Origin: a virus
IMG/VR virus record: IMGVR_UViG_3300025632_000110
Coordinates: 1 to 20,065 of that record
DNA: 20,065 nucleotides
Direction: 5' to 3' (one strand)
Below, one piece after another: positions 1-8,686 of this stretch (position 1 is the stretch's first letter; every line of letters begins with the position of its first letter). The translations under genes were made by a program, and so were the position numbers. Below the pieces are notes generated by a model. The model was not told the DNA's origin and searched no databases. It saw only the letters and a list, made by a program, of their open reading frames with translations.

Positions 1-2
1 CA

Positions 3-800
3 CCTGCATCCAGAAGTCAGTTAATTGATTATGCTATGCGTAAACTTGGTGCGCCTGTTGTTGAAATCAACGTAGATTACCAACAGGCAGAAGACAGACT
101 AGATGAAGCGTTGGACTTCTTTACAGAAAGACATTTCGACGGCGTTGAGAGATGTTACTTCAAGCACCAGATAACACAAACAGATATCGATAACAAATAC
201 ATCCCAACAAACACACTACCACCCATCGATGGACCTACTGGAAATGGACCCGATGGATCTGATATTGTATCTGTTGTTAGAATTTTCCGTATGCAATCTT
301 CCACCTCGAATATGTTTGATGTTCGATATCAGTGGGCATTGAATGATGTGTTTGGTATTAATACAGGAAATGCTTTCGGTGGAGGATCCGAACCTCTTGC
401 CTCCTATGATATCTTCAGACGATATCAAAGTCTAATCAATGACTTCTTCAATCCAGATAAGGCTTTGAGATTTAGTAAAGTGACAAATAGACTTCATATC
501 GATATGGACTGGTCTACGGATGCAATCGTTGGAGATTATATTGTCGTTGAAGCATACGCCGCTCTGAACCCAAACACCTTCACTGAGATTTTCAATGATC
601 GAATGGTGAAGAAATACTTTACTGCCTTGTTGAAGAAGCAGTGGGGTATGAACATGCTCAAGTATGATGGTATTCAGTTACCTGGCGGTGTAAGTTTGAA
701 GGGTAGTGAAATATATCAGCAAGCAGAGCAAGAAGTAGAACGTCTTGAAGAAGAGATCAGATTACAATACGAACTTCCTATCGACTTCATGACAGGGTAA
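3..800 (+). CDS. 13: Neck protein gp13 (5' end outside window)
   Basis: This is the T4 gp13-family neck protein, which with gp14 closes the portal of the DNA-filled head and gives the tail its docking site. The reading frame stays open upstream of the first ATG (position 36) to the window edge. The 11 upstream codons read PASRSQLIDYA and continue into MRKLGAPVVEINVDYQQAED, which looks like the family N-terminus (helix, then LGAPV-EINV). The ATG at 36 is therefore probably internal, and the true start lies just before base 1. About 265 residues are visible, against roughly 309 in T4 gp13. Gene 14 follows three bases after the stop, as in T4. Family assignment is from recognised sequence pattern plus gene order; the exact start cannot be seen. 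Confidence 0.88.
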   Translation, partial: PASRSQLIDYAMRKLGAPVVEINVDYQQAEDRLDEALDFFTERHFDGVERCYFKHQITQTDIDNKYIPTNTLPPIDGPTGNGPDGSDIVSVVRIFRMQSSTSNMFDVRYQWALNDVFGINTGNAFGGGSEPLASYDIFRRYQSLINDFFNPDKALRFSKVTNRLHIDMDWSTDAIVGDYIVVEAYAALNPNTFTEIFNDRMVKKYFTALLKKQWGMNMLKYDGIQLPGGVSLKGSEIYQQAEQEVERLEEEIRLQYELPIDFMTG

Positions 801-803
801 TAA

Positions 804-1721
804 ATGGCAACAAATCCATACTTCAACTTTAAAAGCACTTCCACTGAACAAAATCTAATGGAAGACCTAACCATCGAAGCAATCAAAACGATGGGTATGG
901 ATGTCTTATATCTTCCCCGAGAGTATGTCAAGAAGGATCTTCTGTTCGGTGAAGATGTTCTTAGTCAGTTTGAGAAAACCTACGAAATTGAAATGTATTT
1001 ACAGAGTGTAGATGGATTCCAAGGAGAAGGAGATATTCTCGCCAAATATGGTCTTGAAGTTAAGGATAAAGTTGAACTCGTTGTGGCACGAAGACGGTTT
1101 ATGGATGAGGTTGGAAACTTAGAACCAATTCCAAGACCAAGAGAGGGTGACCTAATCTACTTCCCTCTTGGAAATTATCTGTTTGAGATCAACTTTGTTG
1201 AACATGAGAATCCATTCTATCAGTTAGGTAAAAACCAAACTTACTTGATCCAGGCAGAACTATTCACCTATTCACTAGAGAAGTTCCAGACTGGTGTATG
1301 TGGACCAGATGAGATGAATCAGACCAAAGAATATGCCAGAGAGTTTACAGTTAGTACAGCGATAAACTCTGGGCCAGGATTCTACTTAGGAGAAACAGTA
1401 TTCCAGGCTGATGGTATCACAGGTGCAACACTAGGACAAGCCACATCGATAGGAACTGTCATCGACTGGACTCTAGCCACCAACACACTAGTAGTTTCAA
1501 GTATAAATGCAACAGCATTCGTTGTAGGTGCTACGCAGAGTATTAAAGGCGAGAAGTCAGGTACAGAATATTATCTAACAGGAAGCACACTCACTAATCT
1601 AGTTGTACCAGAAAATGTTGTCAGTAATATACCAGACGGAGATGCTAACACCTTTGGTATAGAGAAACAAACAATCCTAGACTTCTCAGAAACTGATCCA
1701 TTCTCGGAGGGTAACTACTGA
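804..1721 (+). CDS. 14: Neck protein gp14
   Basis: T4 gp14-like neck/head-completion protein, partner of gp13 at the head-tail junction. It has 305 residues, against about 256 in T4. The N-terminal 160 residues carry the family pattern: MATNPYFNF, TIEAIKTMGMDVLYLPRE near residues 23-40, and a segment with PREGDLIYFP near 112-121 and FEINFVEHENPFYQLG near 127-142. Residues about 193-262 form a beta-rich segment (GETVFQADG, GTVIDWTLATNTLVVSS, SIKGEKSGTEYYL) that probably accounts for the extra length. The start ATG lies three bases after the gene 13 stop and has only a weak purine stretch (CAGGG) upstream, so translation is probably coupled to gene 13. The stop overlaps the gene 15 start by one base (TGATG). 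Confidence 0.9.
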   Translation: MATNPYFNFKSTSTEQNLMEDLTIEAIKTMGMDVLYLPREYVKKDLLFGEDVLSQFEKTYEIEMYLQSVDGFQGEGDILAKYGLEVKDKVELVVARRRFMDEVGNLEPIPRPREGDLIYFPLGNYLFEINFVEHENPFYQLGKNQTYLIQAELFTYSLEKFQTGVCGPDEMNQTKEYAREFTVSTAINSGPGFYLGETVFQADGITGATLGQATSIGTVIDWTLATNTLVVSSINATAFVVGATQSIKGEKSGTEYYLTGSTLTNLVVPENVVSNIPDGDANTFGIEKQTILDFSETDPFSEGNY

Positions 1722-2545
1722 TGTTTAGCACCTACTATAATGCAGCAGTACGAAAACTAGTTATTGGATTTGGTAGTCTATTCGATAACATTGTCATCCG
1801 TCGTGTAAACAATGAGGGAACACAAATCGATCGTATTAGAGTTCCTCTTGCCTATGGTCCATCAGAAAAGTTTTTGATGAGACTAGATCAACCCAGTAGC
1901 ATAAATGAAGAACAAACTACTGTACAGATTACATTACCAAGAATGTCCTTTGAGATTACTGCGATATCATACGATTCAGGCAGAGCAAAGAACAGACTAA
2001 ACAAAACATGCACCGCTTCGGATGCAGATGGTTCGACTACGTTTGCATATTCAGAAGTGCCATACAACATAACATTTTCTTTGTATGCGATGGTCAGAAA
2101 TATGGATGATGGTTTTCAGATCATGGAACAAATTCTGCCCATGTTCTCTCCTGATTTCACAATCACTATGAACTTTACTGATCTGTTTAAGAAAGTAGAC
2201 ATTCCAATTATTCTGAATGATACTACTCTTGCCGAAGACTACGACGGAGACTTCGATACTCGTAGAAATATTCTACTCACATTTGACTTCACTGCAAAGA
2301 CATATATCTACGGACCAGAGAAGACAAGCAAGATCATCAGCGATGCAAACATTCGTTCGTGGGATTACCTACAAGGCAAGTCTGGTGCGTTGCAGTTCTT
2401 TGAGACTGGTGTTTGTGGTGGTATATCAGGATACACTTCAGGATCTACCTACGATACATACGAATACCTATATGAATTAGGAAATTACGGCGTAACTGGA
2501 GCGATAGATAATTACGGGAACTACATTGGTCCCACATATGGATAG
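1721..2545 (+). CDS. 15: Tail completion / proximal sheath stabiliser gp15
   Basis: T4 gp15-family protein, which caps the finished tail and makes the head-tail joint. Its 274 residues almost match T4 gp15 (about 272). The N-terminus (MFSTYYNAAVRKLVIGFGSL, then FDNIVIRR and RIRVPLAYGPSEKFLMR) and the LPRMSFEITAISYD segment near residues 75-88 are typical of the family. A GGAGG ribosome-binding site lies about 12 bases before the ATG, inside the end of gene 14. The last 45 or so residues, after FETGVCGG, are rich in Tyr and Gly (repeated SGYTSGSTYDTYEYL-like text). I do not recall such a tail in T4 gp15. The order 14-15-16-17 supports the call. Confidence 0.9.
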   Translation: MFSTYYNAAVRKLVIGFGSLFDNIVIRRVNNEGTQIDRIRVPLAYGPSEKFLMRLDQPSSINEEQTTVQITLPRMSFEITAISYDSGRAKNRLNKTCTASDADGSTTFAYSEVPYNITFSLYAMVRNMDDGFQIMEQILPMFSPDFTITMNFTDLFKKVDIPIILNDTTLAEDYDGDFDTRRNILLTFDFTAKTYIYGPEKTSKIISDANIRSWDYLQGKSGALQFFETGVCGGISGYTSGSTYDTYEYLYELGNYGVTGAIDNYGNYIGPTYG

Positions 2546-2553
2546 GAATTATT

Positions 2554-3024
2554 ATGGATCCCAATAAAAATCTAGCAAAGGCGTTAGGCGTGGATTTTGA
2601 AGAAAAAGAAAAGAAAGAGATAGTAAAGAAGAAACCAACCGAGATCAAAGTCGATCATAAGGATATTCAAGATCCTGATCTCAAGAAGGACTATCTTGCT
2701 ACACGAAAAAACCTGATGGACCTTATCGACAACGGTAAGGACGCCATTCAGGGGATTATGAACGTAGCAGAAGAGGGTGAGCATCCCCGAGCGTATGAAG
2801 TCGTTGCTCAACTCATTAAGACTGTTGCCGATGTGAACAAAGATCTCATTGACATTCATAAGAAGGTCAAAGATGTCGAGGTCACTAAGATTGAAAATAA
2901 TGAAACAACTAACAACTCAATCTTCATTGGGTCTACATCAGAGTTACAGAACCTGATCAATGCCGATAGAAGCACCAAGAAAGTTGTTAATGAAATAGTG
3001 GATGAACCAAAGGATGACGGATAA
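2554..3024 (+). CDS. 16: Small terminase subunit gp16
   Basis: Small terminase, which recognises concatemeric DNA and regulates the gp17 motor. Its 156 residues compare with about 164 in T4. The central segment, around residues 40-110 (YLATRKNLMDLI, GKDAIQGIMNVAEEGEHPRA, YEVVAQLIKTVADVNKDLID), matches the helical oligomerisation core of T4 gp16. The HPRAYEV-Q-LK-VAD pattern is particularly diagnostic. The N-terminal 30 residues are strongly basic/acidic (EEKEKKEIVKKKP). A TAGGAAT purine stretch 5-10 bases upstream serves as the ribosome-binding site. The end overlaps the gene 17 reading frame by 23 bases. Confidence 0.9.
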   Translation: MDPNKNLAKALGVDFEEKEKKEIVKKKPTEIKVDHKDIQDPDLKKDYLATRKNLMDLIDNGKDAIQGIMNVAEEGEHPRAYEVVAQLIKTVADVNKDLIDIHKKVKDVEVTKIENNETTNNSIFIGSTSELQNLINADRSTKKVVNEIVDEPKDDG

Positions 3025-4690
3025 GAAAAGTGGTTATCTGGGAAACCCCAACCTAAAAGAGTCGGGGCGTGAACAGAACTTTACAAAAGAGCAAGTCAAA
3101 GAGTACATGAAGTGTGCCCAAGATCCAAACTACTTTATCAAAGAGTATGTTAAGGTTGTCTCTCTAGATGAGGGTTTGATTCCATTTGAACTCTACGATT
3201 ATCAAGAAGATATTATCAATAAGGTTCACAACAATCGTTTTGTGATTGCCAAACTACCGCGACAGAGTGGTAAGTCAACCACGATCGTGTCCTACATTCT
3301 CCACTACATTTTATTCAACCAGTCAATGACTGTTGGTATTCTCGCTAACAAGCAGGCTACCTCCCGTGAGATTCTATCTCGTCTGAAACTAGCATACGAG
3401 TATCTACCCCTATGGCTACAACAAGGAATTGTGGAATGGAACAAGGGATCTATCATTCTAGAGAATGGATCTAAGGTTCTTGCTTCTGCAACATCATCAT
3501 CTGCCATTCGTGGTGGTTCGTTTAACATGATCTTCCTTGACGAATTTGCTCACGTTCCAAACAATATTGCCGAAGAGTTCTTCAGTTCTGTATATCCTAC
3601 CGTGACATCTGGACAGAATACAAAGGTGCTTATGGTATCAACTCCAAACGGATTGAACATGTTCTACCATTATTGGAAGCACGCCATTAAAGAAGTGGGT
3701 GAGTCTGGTAAGAATGAATATATTCCGATCGAGGTTCATTGGTCTCAGGTTCCGAAGTATCCAGGCGGTCCTCTTCGTGATGAGGTATGGATGAACGAAA
3801 CGATTGCCAATACTAGCGAGCAGCAGTTCCAGTCAGAGTTTGAATGTGACTTCATCGGCTCTAGTAATACGTTGATATCCTCACATAAGATTCACTCCCT
3901 TGCTTGGGTGAAGCCTAAGATTAAGAACGCAGATGGACTTTGTGTTTATGATGATCCTGTTGAGGGACATACCTATGTGGTCACTGTGGATACCTCCAGA
4001 GGTCAAGGAAAGGACTACAGTGCGTTCTGTGTGATTGACATAACAAATCCCCCATATAAAGTTGTAGCACGCTTTAGAAACAACCTTATTTCACCTATGG
4101 TTTACCCAACCGTTGTTAAGAGACTAGCAGAGCAGTATAACAACGCATTCTGCCTGGTTGAGATTAACGATATCGGTGGTCAGGTAGCAGACGTTTTGTA
4201 CTCAGATCTTGAGTATGAAAACGTGTTGATGTGTTCTCATCAAGGCAGAAAAGGACAGACCATTAGTGGCGGTTTCGGTAAGGGAACAGTCCAGTTTGGT
4301 GTTCGGACATCACAAGTGGTGAAGAAACTAGGATGTTCTGTATTGAAGAGTCTTATTGAAGAGGACAAACTACTGGTAGAAGACCAAGAAATCGTGGGAG
4401 AACTCACCACGTTCGTGGCAAAAAAGCAGTCATACGAGGCAGACGACGGTCACCACGACGACTTGGTAATGTGTTTGGTATTGTTTGGGTGGCTCACACG
4501 ACAAGAGTATTTCAAGAACCTCACAGATGTTGATGTTAGAACAGATATATATCAAGACGAGATTGATCAATTAGAAGATGATATGTCTCCATTTGGATTT
4601 ATTGATAATGGAAGTGAAGAAAATGGTGTATGGGATGGAAAAGATAGGTGGTATTCTGATAAAGAAGATACCAAAGGGGGGTTCTTCTAA
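3002..4690 (+). CDS. 17: Large terminase subunit gp17 (packaging ATPase/nuclease)
   Basis: Packaging motor and headful nuclease. The protein has up to 562 residues (T4: 610). The ATPase half has Walker A PRQSGKST (about 86-93), Walker B MIFLDEF (176-182, Asp180-Glu181) and the coupling motif VSTPNGLN (212-219). The RNase H-like nuclease half has candidate metal ligands Asp330 (VTVDTSRGQGKDYS), Glu388 (VEIND) and Asp486 (GHHDDLVM), matching the T4 triad. The segment at 11-40 (GYLGNPNLK, FTKEQVKEYMKC) aligns with T4, but the long N-terminus found in T4 is missing. Two ATGs are possible. The one at 3002 has no evident ribosome-binding site. The one at 3014 (MTDKKSG, 558 residues) has a purine run directly before it. 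Both overlap gene 16, so coupled translation is likely. Confidence 0.97.
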   Translation: MNQRMTDKKSGYLGNPNLKESGREQNFTKEQVKEYMKCAQDPNYFIKEYVKVVSLDEGLIPFELYDYQEDIINKVHNNRFVIAKLPRQSGKSTTIVSYILHYILFNQSMTVGILANKQATSREILSRLKLAYEYLPLWLQQGIVEWNKGSIILENGSKVLASATSSSAIRGGSFNMIFLDEFAHVPNNIAEEFFSSVYPTVTSGQNTKVLMVSTPNGLNMFYHYWKHAIKEVGESGKNEYIPIEVHWSQVPKYPGGPLRDEVWMNETIANTSEQQFQSEFECDFIGSSNTLISSHKIHSLAWVKPKIKNADGLCVYDDPVEGHTYVVTVDTSRGQGKDYSAFCVIDITNPPYKVVARFRNNLISPMVYPTVVKRLAEQYNNAFCLVEINDIGGQVADVLYSDLEYENVLMCSHQGRKGQTISGGFGKGTVQFGVRTSQVVKKLGCSVLKSLIEEDKLLVEDQEIVGELTTFVAKKQSYEADDGHHDDLVMCLVLFGWLTRQEYFKNLTDVDVRTDIYQDEIDQLEDDMSPFGFIDNGSEENGVWDGKDRWYSDKEDTKGGFF

Positions 4691-4701
4691 ATACCCAAAA
4701 G

Positions 4702-4709
4702 TATAAATA
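4702..4709 (+). promoter_or_regulatory. T4-type late promoter upstream of gene 18
   Basis: An exact TATAAATA octamer lies in the 54-base gap between genes 17 and 18. This is the T4 late -10 box recognised by RNA polymerase carrying gp55, which is also encoded in this window. Transcription would start roughly 12 bases downstream. The leader would then carry a small hairpin (4716-4728) and an AAGGAG ribosome-binding site (4731-4736) before the gene 18 ATG at 4745. Confidence 0.85.
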
Positions 4710-4744
4710 AAGGGAATACGCAGCGTATCTAAGGAGAATAGAAA

Positions 4745-6577
4745 ATGGCATTTACTTTAAGTCCCAGTGTAAGCGTTACCGAGACAGACTTCTCTGGTAT
4801 CGTATCACTTGTCGCTACTACACCCGCTGCCTTTGTCGGTCGTTTCGACAAGGGACCGGTCAATGAACGAACCCTAATCAGTAGTGTCAAGGAACTACAG
4901 GAAACATTTGGTACTCCAAGCGTCGAGCGTTATGGCTCCGATTGGTGGACCTGCTATAACTTCCTACAGTACGGAAACAATCTAACAATCGTAAACGTCG
5001 CAGGTAGCGGAGCAACTTCTGGTTCTGCTGGTTTGTCTGCGGATTTCCCAACATCTGGTGAAACTTTCTTCACCTTTAGATCCAAGGACGAAGGCGCACA
5101 GGTCAACGGCGCTCTTGAAATTCAAGTCGTAACTGCTGGTATGACATATCCATCAGGAACACTCACTGATGCTTTCTCGTTTAGACCAGCAACTTCTTCA
5201 TACGCTGCTCGTTTCGGTGCTACTGCTGATGAACTTTCACTCGCAGTCGTCGATCGAAAGGGAACTTATGGTCCCAGTGGTTCTGTGTTAGAAATCTTTG
5301 AAGGAATGAGTCAGATTATCAACGCAGTTGACGACAACGGAACTGCACTATATTACAAATATCAACTCGCAAACTCAAACTTTATCAAGATCGACGATGG
5401 AGTCGGTGAGTTCGAGAGTATCTTTGGATTCTCTGGACTCACTGGAGCCTCTGCTGACTATAGCGGTGGAGCCATCGGAGCCATTGGAATTACTTTAGGT
5501 GTTGATGTTACAGTTGGATCTGCTGACTTGGATGCAAACGGAAACCTCGTAAGCACCAAGACTCGCTTCGATAGAGTTCCTCTTGACGCACACGAAGCAA
5601 CCACAGACGCACGCAAGGGTATCAATGGTCCATACACCTACACACTTCAGGGTGGTGCATATGGTACTGCGGTCACTTCTTCCAACAAGCAAAACGCATG
5701 GGACACTTACTTCGCCGATCCTGATGTTGCTGATGTGAGTATCCTGATCGCAGGAGACGCAGACAATGCTCTCAACCAAAAGGTCATTGATATCGCTGCT
5801 ACTCGTAAGGATTGCCTCGCAGTCATCTCGAAGCCAGTTGGTGATGGTTTCGCAGACTCTGCATCACTCGCCAACAAAGCAACTCTAACAGAGGTTACTG
5901 AGTCTACCGTCAGAACATACAGAAACAGTGAACTTAACAGAGATACTTCATACGCTGCAATGGATGGTAACTGGAAGCAGCAGAACGATAGTTACAACGG
6001 TATCACCAGATGGCTTCCGCTAAACGGTGACATCGCTGGACTTCTTGCCAGAACAGAAACCGACTTCGGTGCTTGGTTCTCGCCTGGTGGTTATGCTAGA
6101 GGAAACATTCTAAATGTCAACAAACTAGCATTCAACCCATCCAAGGCAGCAAGAGATCTCATCTACTCTGCTGGAATCAACAACGTCGTAGCCTTCCCTG
6201 GCTCTGGTACAGTTCTCTGGGGAGACAAGACACTTCAGACCAAACCAAGTGCCTTTGATAGAATTCAGGTGCGAAGACTCTTCAACATCCTAGAGAAGTC
6301 TTTTGCTACATCAGCAAACTTCATTCTTTTCGAGCAGAACGATGCGTTCACTAGACGTAGTTTTGTGAACCAGATCGATCCAGTTCTCCGCGATGTTCAG
6401 AACAGAAGAGGTCTTGAGAATTATAGGATTGTTTGCGACGAATCAAACAACCCAGGCTCGGTCGTAGATAGAGGAGAGTTCGTATGTGACATCTTCCTAC
6501 AGCCAACCAAGTCAGTTCAGTTCGTCAAACTCAACTTCGTCGCAAACAACTCTGGATCATTCTTCACAGAAGCCTGA
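4745..6577 (+). CDS. 18: Tail sheath protein gp18
   Basis: Contractile tail sheath subunit of the T4 gp18 / phage sheath family. Its 610 residues compare with 659 in T4. The N-terminus (LSPSVSVTETDFSGIVSL, then TPAAFVGRFDKGPVNERTLI near 26-46 and a motif ending ETFGTP) is the usual sheath-family start. The C-terminal domain (about 537-602: FVNQIDPVLRDVQ, NRRGLENYRIVCDESNN, DIFLQPTKSVQFVKLNF) is the conserved part that polymerises around the tube. The variable middle, 110-330, would form the protruding domains. A good AAGGAG ribosome-binding site is eight bases before the ATG and a late promoter box is 36 bases upstream, fitting a highly expressed late gene. Codons are more C-ending than in gene 17. 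Confidence 0.96.
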   Translation: MAFTLSPSVSVTETDFSGIVSLVATTPAAFVGRFDKGPVNERTLISSVKELQETFGTPSVERYGSDWWTCYNFLQYGNNLTIVNVAGSGATSGSAGLSADFPTSGETFFTFRSKDEGAQVNGALEIQVVTAGMTYPSGTLTDAFSFRPATSSYAARFGATADELSLAVVDRKGTYGPSGSVLEIFEGMSQIINAVDDNGTALYYKYQLANSNFIKIDDGVGEFESIFGFSGLTGASADYSGGAIGAIGITLGVDVTVGSADLDANGNLVSTKTRFDRVPLDAHEATTDARKGINGPYTYTLQGGAYGTAVTSSNKQNAWDTYFADPDVADVSILIAGDADNALNQKVIDIAATRKDCLAVISKPVGDGFADSASLANKATLTEVTESTVRTYRNSELNRDTSYAAMDGNWKQQNDSYNGITRWLPLNGDIAGLLARTETDFGAWFSPGGYARGNILNVNKLAFNPSKAARDLIYSAGINNVVAFPGSGTVLWGDKTLQTKPSAFDRIQVRRLFNILEKSFATSANFILFEQNDAFTRRSFVNQIDPVLRDVQNRRGLENYRIVCDESNNPGSVVDRGEFVCDIFLQPTKSVQFVKLNFVANNSGSFFTEA

Positions 6578-6604
6578 TACATACTAGAACAAAGGAGCGT
6601 TTAA

Positions 6605-7132
6605 ATGTCATTAGGGAAATTCACAACAAAGTTTGGTCAGGGTATCAGACCTAACTTATATAAAGTAACAGGACAGTTTGGTACAGTCACACTCAGTGAC
6701 GATGAGGCTCTTTTGATCAAGGCCGCGGCGATGCCTTCTGCATCACTTGGTGTTGTTACTATCCCTTTCAAGGGAAGAGAAGTAAAAAGAGCAGGAGATA
6801 GAACTTTCACTGACTGGACTATTAGCGTTCTTTGTGATGATGCGAATACAATTCACGAAAAGTTCATCGCATGGTCTGAGGGTTTTATGGGACTTGGAGA
6901 TACGTCAAGAGGTTTAAATTACGGCGAGTGGACTGTTGCACCTCTCAGTGTTGCTGCGGCTGCGTCGGGCGGCAATGGACCTATTGCTGAGGATGAAAAC
7001 GCTGGTAAAACAATCCAACTTGTTGATTGTTGGCCATCTGAGGTTGGAACCATTGACTTCTCATATGACAGCACCGATGCAGTTGCTGAGTTTAGTGTTA
7101 CAATCGGTTTCGATCACTGGAAATTTGCTTGA
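6605..7132 (+). CDS. 19: Tail tube protein gp19
   Basis: Major subunit of the inner tail tube, T4 gp19 family, with 175 residues (T4: 163). The pattern GIRPNLYKVTGQFG near 14-27, the AAAMPSASLGVVTIPFKGREV segment (about 40-60) and DRTFTDWTISVLCDD (about 65-79) are the conserved strands of the tube fold. The C-terminus ends in a beta strand (AEFSVTIGFDHWKF). AAAGGAG at 6591-6597 is a strong ribosome-binding site seven bases before the ATG. It lies 27 bases after gene 18 with no late box between, so it is probably co-transcribed from the gene 18 promoter. Order 18-19-20 is as in T4. Confidence 0.95.
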   Translation: MSLGKFTTKFGQGIRPNLYKVTGQFGTVTLSDDEALLIKAAAMPSASLGVVTIPFKGREVKRAGDRTFTDWTISVLCDDANTIHEKFIAWSEGFMGLGDTSRGLNYGEWTVAPLSVAAAASGGNGPIAEDENAGKTIQLVDCWPSEVGTIDFSYDSTDAVAEFSVTIGFDHWKFA

Positions 7133-7168
7133 TAATTGATTTTTTTTATTATGGAACGGAGAATCTAG

Positions 7169-8686
7169 ATGGCAATTGATTTATTTGGGTTTACTATTGG
7201 ACGCAATGGAAAACCAACAGCAAAATCAACCAATGGCGCTGACTCAAAAGCAGCGTCATTTGTTGGTCCAGACGAATATGATGGAACATTCACCGTAGAT
7301 GGTGGTGGAGTTTTTGGTCAGTACGTTGACTTTCAGGGTGGTTTCAAATCAGAAAATGATCTGATCGCCCGTTACAGAAGTATGGCACTATATCCCGAAG
7401 TCGATCTTGCGATCGATGATATTACAACAGAGGCTATTGTTCATAGCGAAGACCGAACAATAGTCTCTATCAATTTAGAAAAAGTTGATATGCCAGTTTC
7501 TATTAAGAATAAGATGAAAGATGAGTTTGAGGGAATACTAAGACTACTCAAGTTTAATCAGAAGGCTTATGAAATTTTTAGAAGGTGGTACATTGATAGT
7601 AAAGTTTACTATCATATCCTTTTAGATGAGTCTAATAAAGGTAAAGGTATTCTAGAACTTCGTGCCATTGATCCAGTTAAGATCAAGAAGGTTCGTAATG
7701 TTCAAAAGAAACAAGAGAGTGTTAATGGAACTCAAGTTGCCGTTGTTAAGAACGTTCAAGAGTTTTATCTTTACACAAACCTAGACAAGCAGTCAACTTT
7801 CCAGACCGCAGCATCAGGACTAAAGATTGCTCCTGATTCTATCTGTTATGTTCACTCTGGTATTATTGATTCAGGAACCAAGCGAGTTGTTGGATATCTT
7901 CAGAAGGCAATTCGTCCATTGAACATGCTTCGACAGACAGAAGATGCCACTGTAGTTTATCGTATCTCTCGTGCCCCTGAACGTCGTATCTTTTATATTG
8001 ACGTAGGTAACCTACCCAAGCAGAAGGCAGAACAGTATCTCAAGGACATCATGAATCGTTACCAGAACAAGTTGGTCTATGATGCCAGCACTGGTGAGAT
8101 CAAAGATGATCGTAAGCATATGAACATGCTTGAAGATTACTGGCTACCAAGACGAGAAGGTGGTAGAGGAACTGAGATCAGCACCCTCGATGGTGGACAG
8201 AACCTCGGTGAGATGGAAGACGTTGATTACTTCCTCAAGAAAGTATACCGAGCCCTTCACGTTCCCACCTCTCGAATGGATGCTGAAAACGGCTTCAACA
8301 TGGGACGATCCTCTGAAATTAGCAGAGACGAACTGAACTTCTTCAAGTTTATCGATCGTCTTCGTCAACGTTTTTCAGAACTGTTCATTCAACTACTCAG
8401 AACTCAATGTCTTCTTAAGGGTATAATGAAGGAAGAGGACTGGACTAAGATTGTTCAGAATATCCACTTTGATTTCCAGAAGGATTCGTACTTCACAGAA
8501 CTCAAAGAAGCAGAGATTATGCGAGAGCGTCTTGAGATGCTTCAAAGCGTAGAGCCATATCTCGGAAGATTCTACTCAGATGACTGGGTAAAGAAGAATA
8601 TTTTAAAGCAAAGTGAAAAAGAGATTGAAGAAATCGCCAAAGAAATGGCGACTCAACCACCTCCCCCTACAGAGGATGAACTATGA
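7169..8686 (+). CDS. 20: Portal vertex protein gp20
   Basis: Dodecameric portal at the unique capsid vertex, which starts prohead assembly and is the DNA channel. It has 505 residues (T4: 524). Family signatures include ENDLIARYRSMALYPEVDLA near 63-82 with AIDDITTEAIV following, RRWYIDSKVYYHILLDE (about 138-154), LRAIDPVKIKKVR near 163-175, and the central TEDATVVYRISRAPERRIFY, DVGNLPKQKAEQYL and MLEDYWLPRREGGRGTEIS. The last segment is very conserved among T4-like portals and is the usual g20 marker region. CGGAG at 7157-7161 is the ribosome-binding site. The 36-base gap to gene 19 includes an eight-T run with no clear stem before it. The stop overlaps the next start as ATGA. Confidence 0.97.
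   Translation: MAIDLFGFTIGRNGKPTAKSTNGADSKAASFVGPDEYDGTFTVDGGGVFGQYVDFQGGFKSENDLIARYRSMALYPEVDLAIDDITTEAIVHSEDRTIVSINLEKVDMPVSIKNKMKDEFEGILRLLKFNQKAYEIFRRWYIDSKVYYHILLDESNKGKGILELRAIDPVKIKKVRNVQKKQESVNGTQVAVVKNVQEFYLYTNLDKQSTFQTAASGLKIAPDSICYVHSGIIDSGTKRVVGYLQKAIRPLNMLRQTEDATVVYRISRAPERRIFYIDVGNLPKQKAEQYLKDIMNRYQNKLVYDASTGEIKDDRKHMNMLEDYWLPRREGGRGTEISTLDGGQNLGEMEDVDYFLKKVYRALHVPTSRMDAENGFNMGRSSEISRDELNFFKFIDRLRQRFSELFIQLLRTQCLLKGIMKEEDWTKIVQNIHFDFQKDSYFTELKEAEIMRERLEMLQSVEPYLGRFYSDDWVKKNILKQSEKEIEEIAKEMATQPPPPTEDEL

Noticed and set aside
1502-1509. TATAAATG, one base off the late promoter octamer, inside gene 14
   Set aside because: It is not an exact match, lies mid-gene over 200 bases from the next start, and is explained by codons for Ser-Ile-Asn-Ala.
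2217-2480. 87-codon open frame on the + strand within gene 15
   Set aside because: It is fully inside the clearly coding gp15 frame, has no ribosome-binding site and its product has no recognisable pattern.
7133-7168. Poly-T run (eight T) and a five-codon frame MERRI ending just before the gene 20 ATG
   Set aside because: No stable stem precedes the T-run, so it is not a convincing terminator. The tiny frame lacks a ribosome-binding site and its purines serve gene 20.
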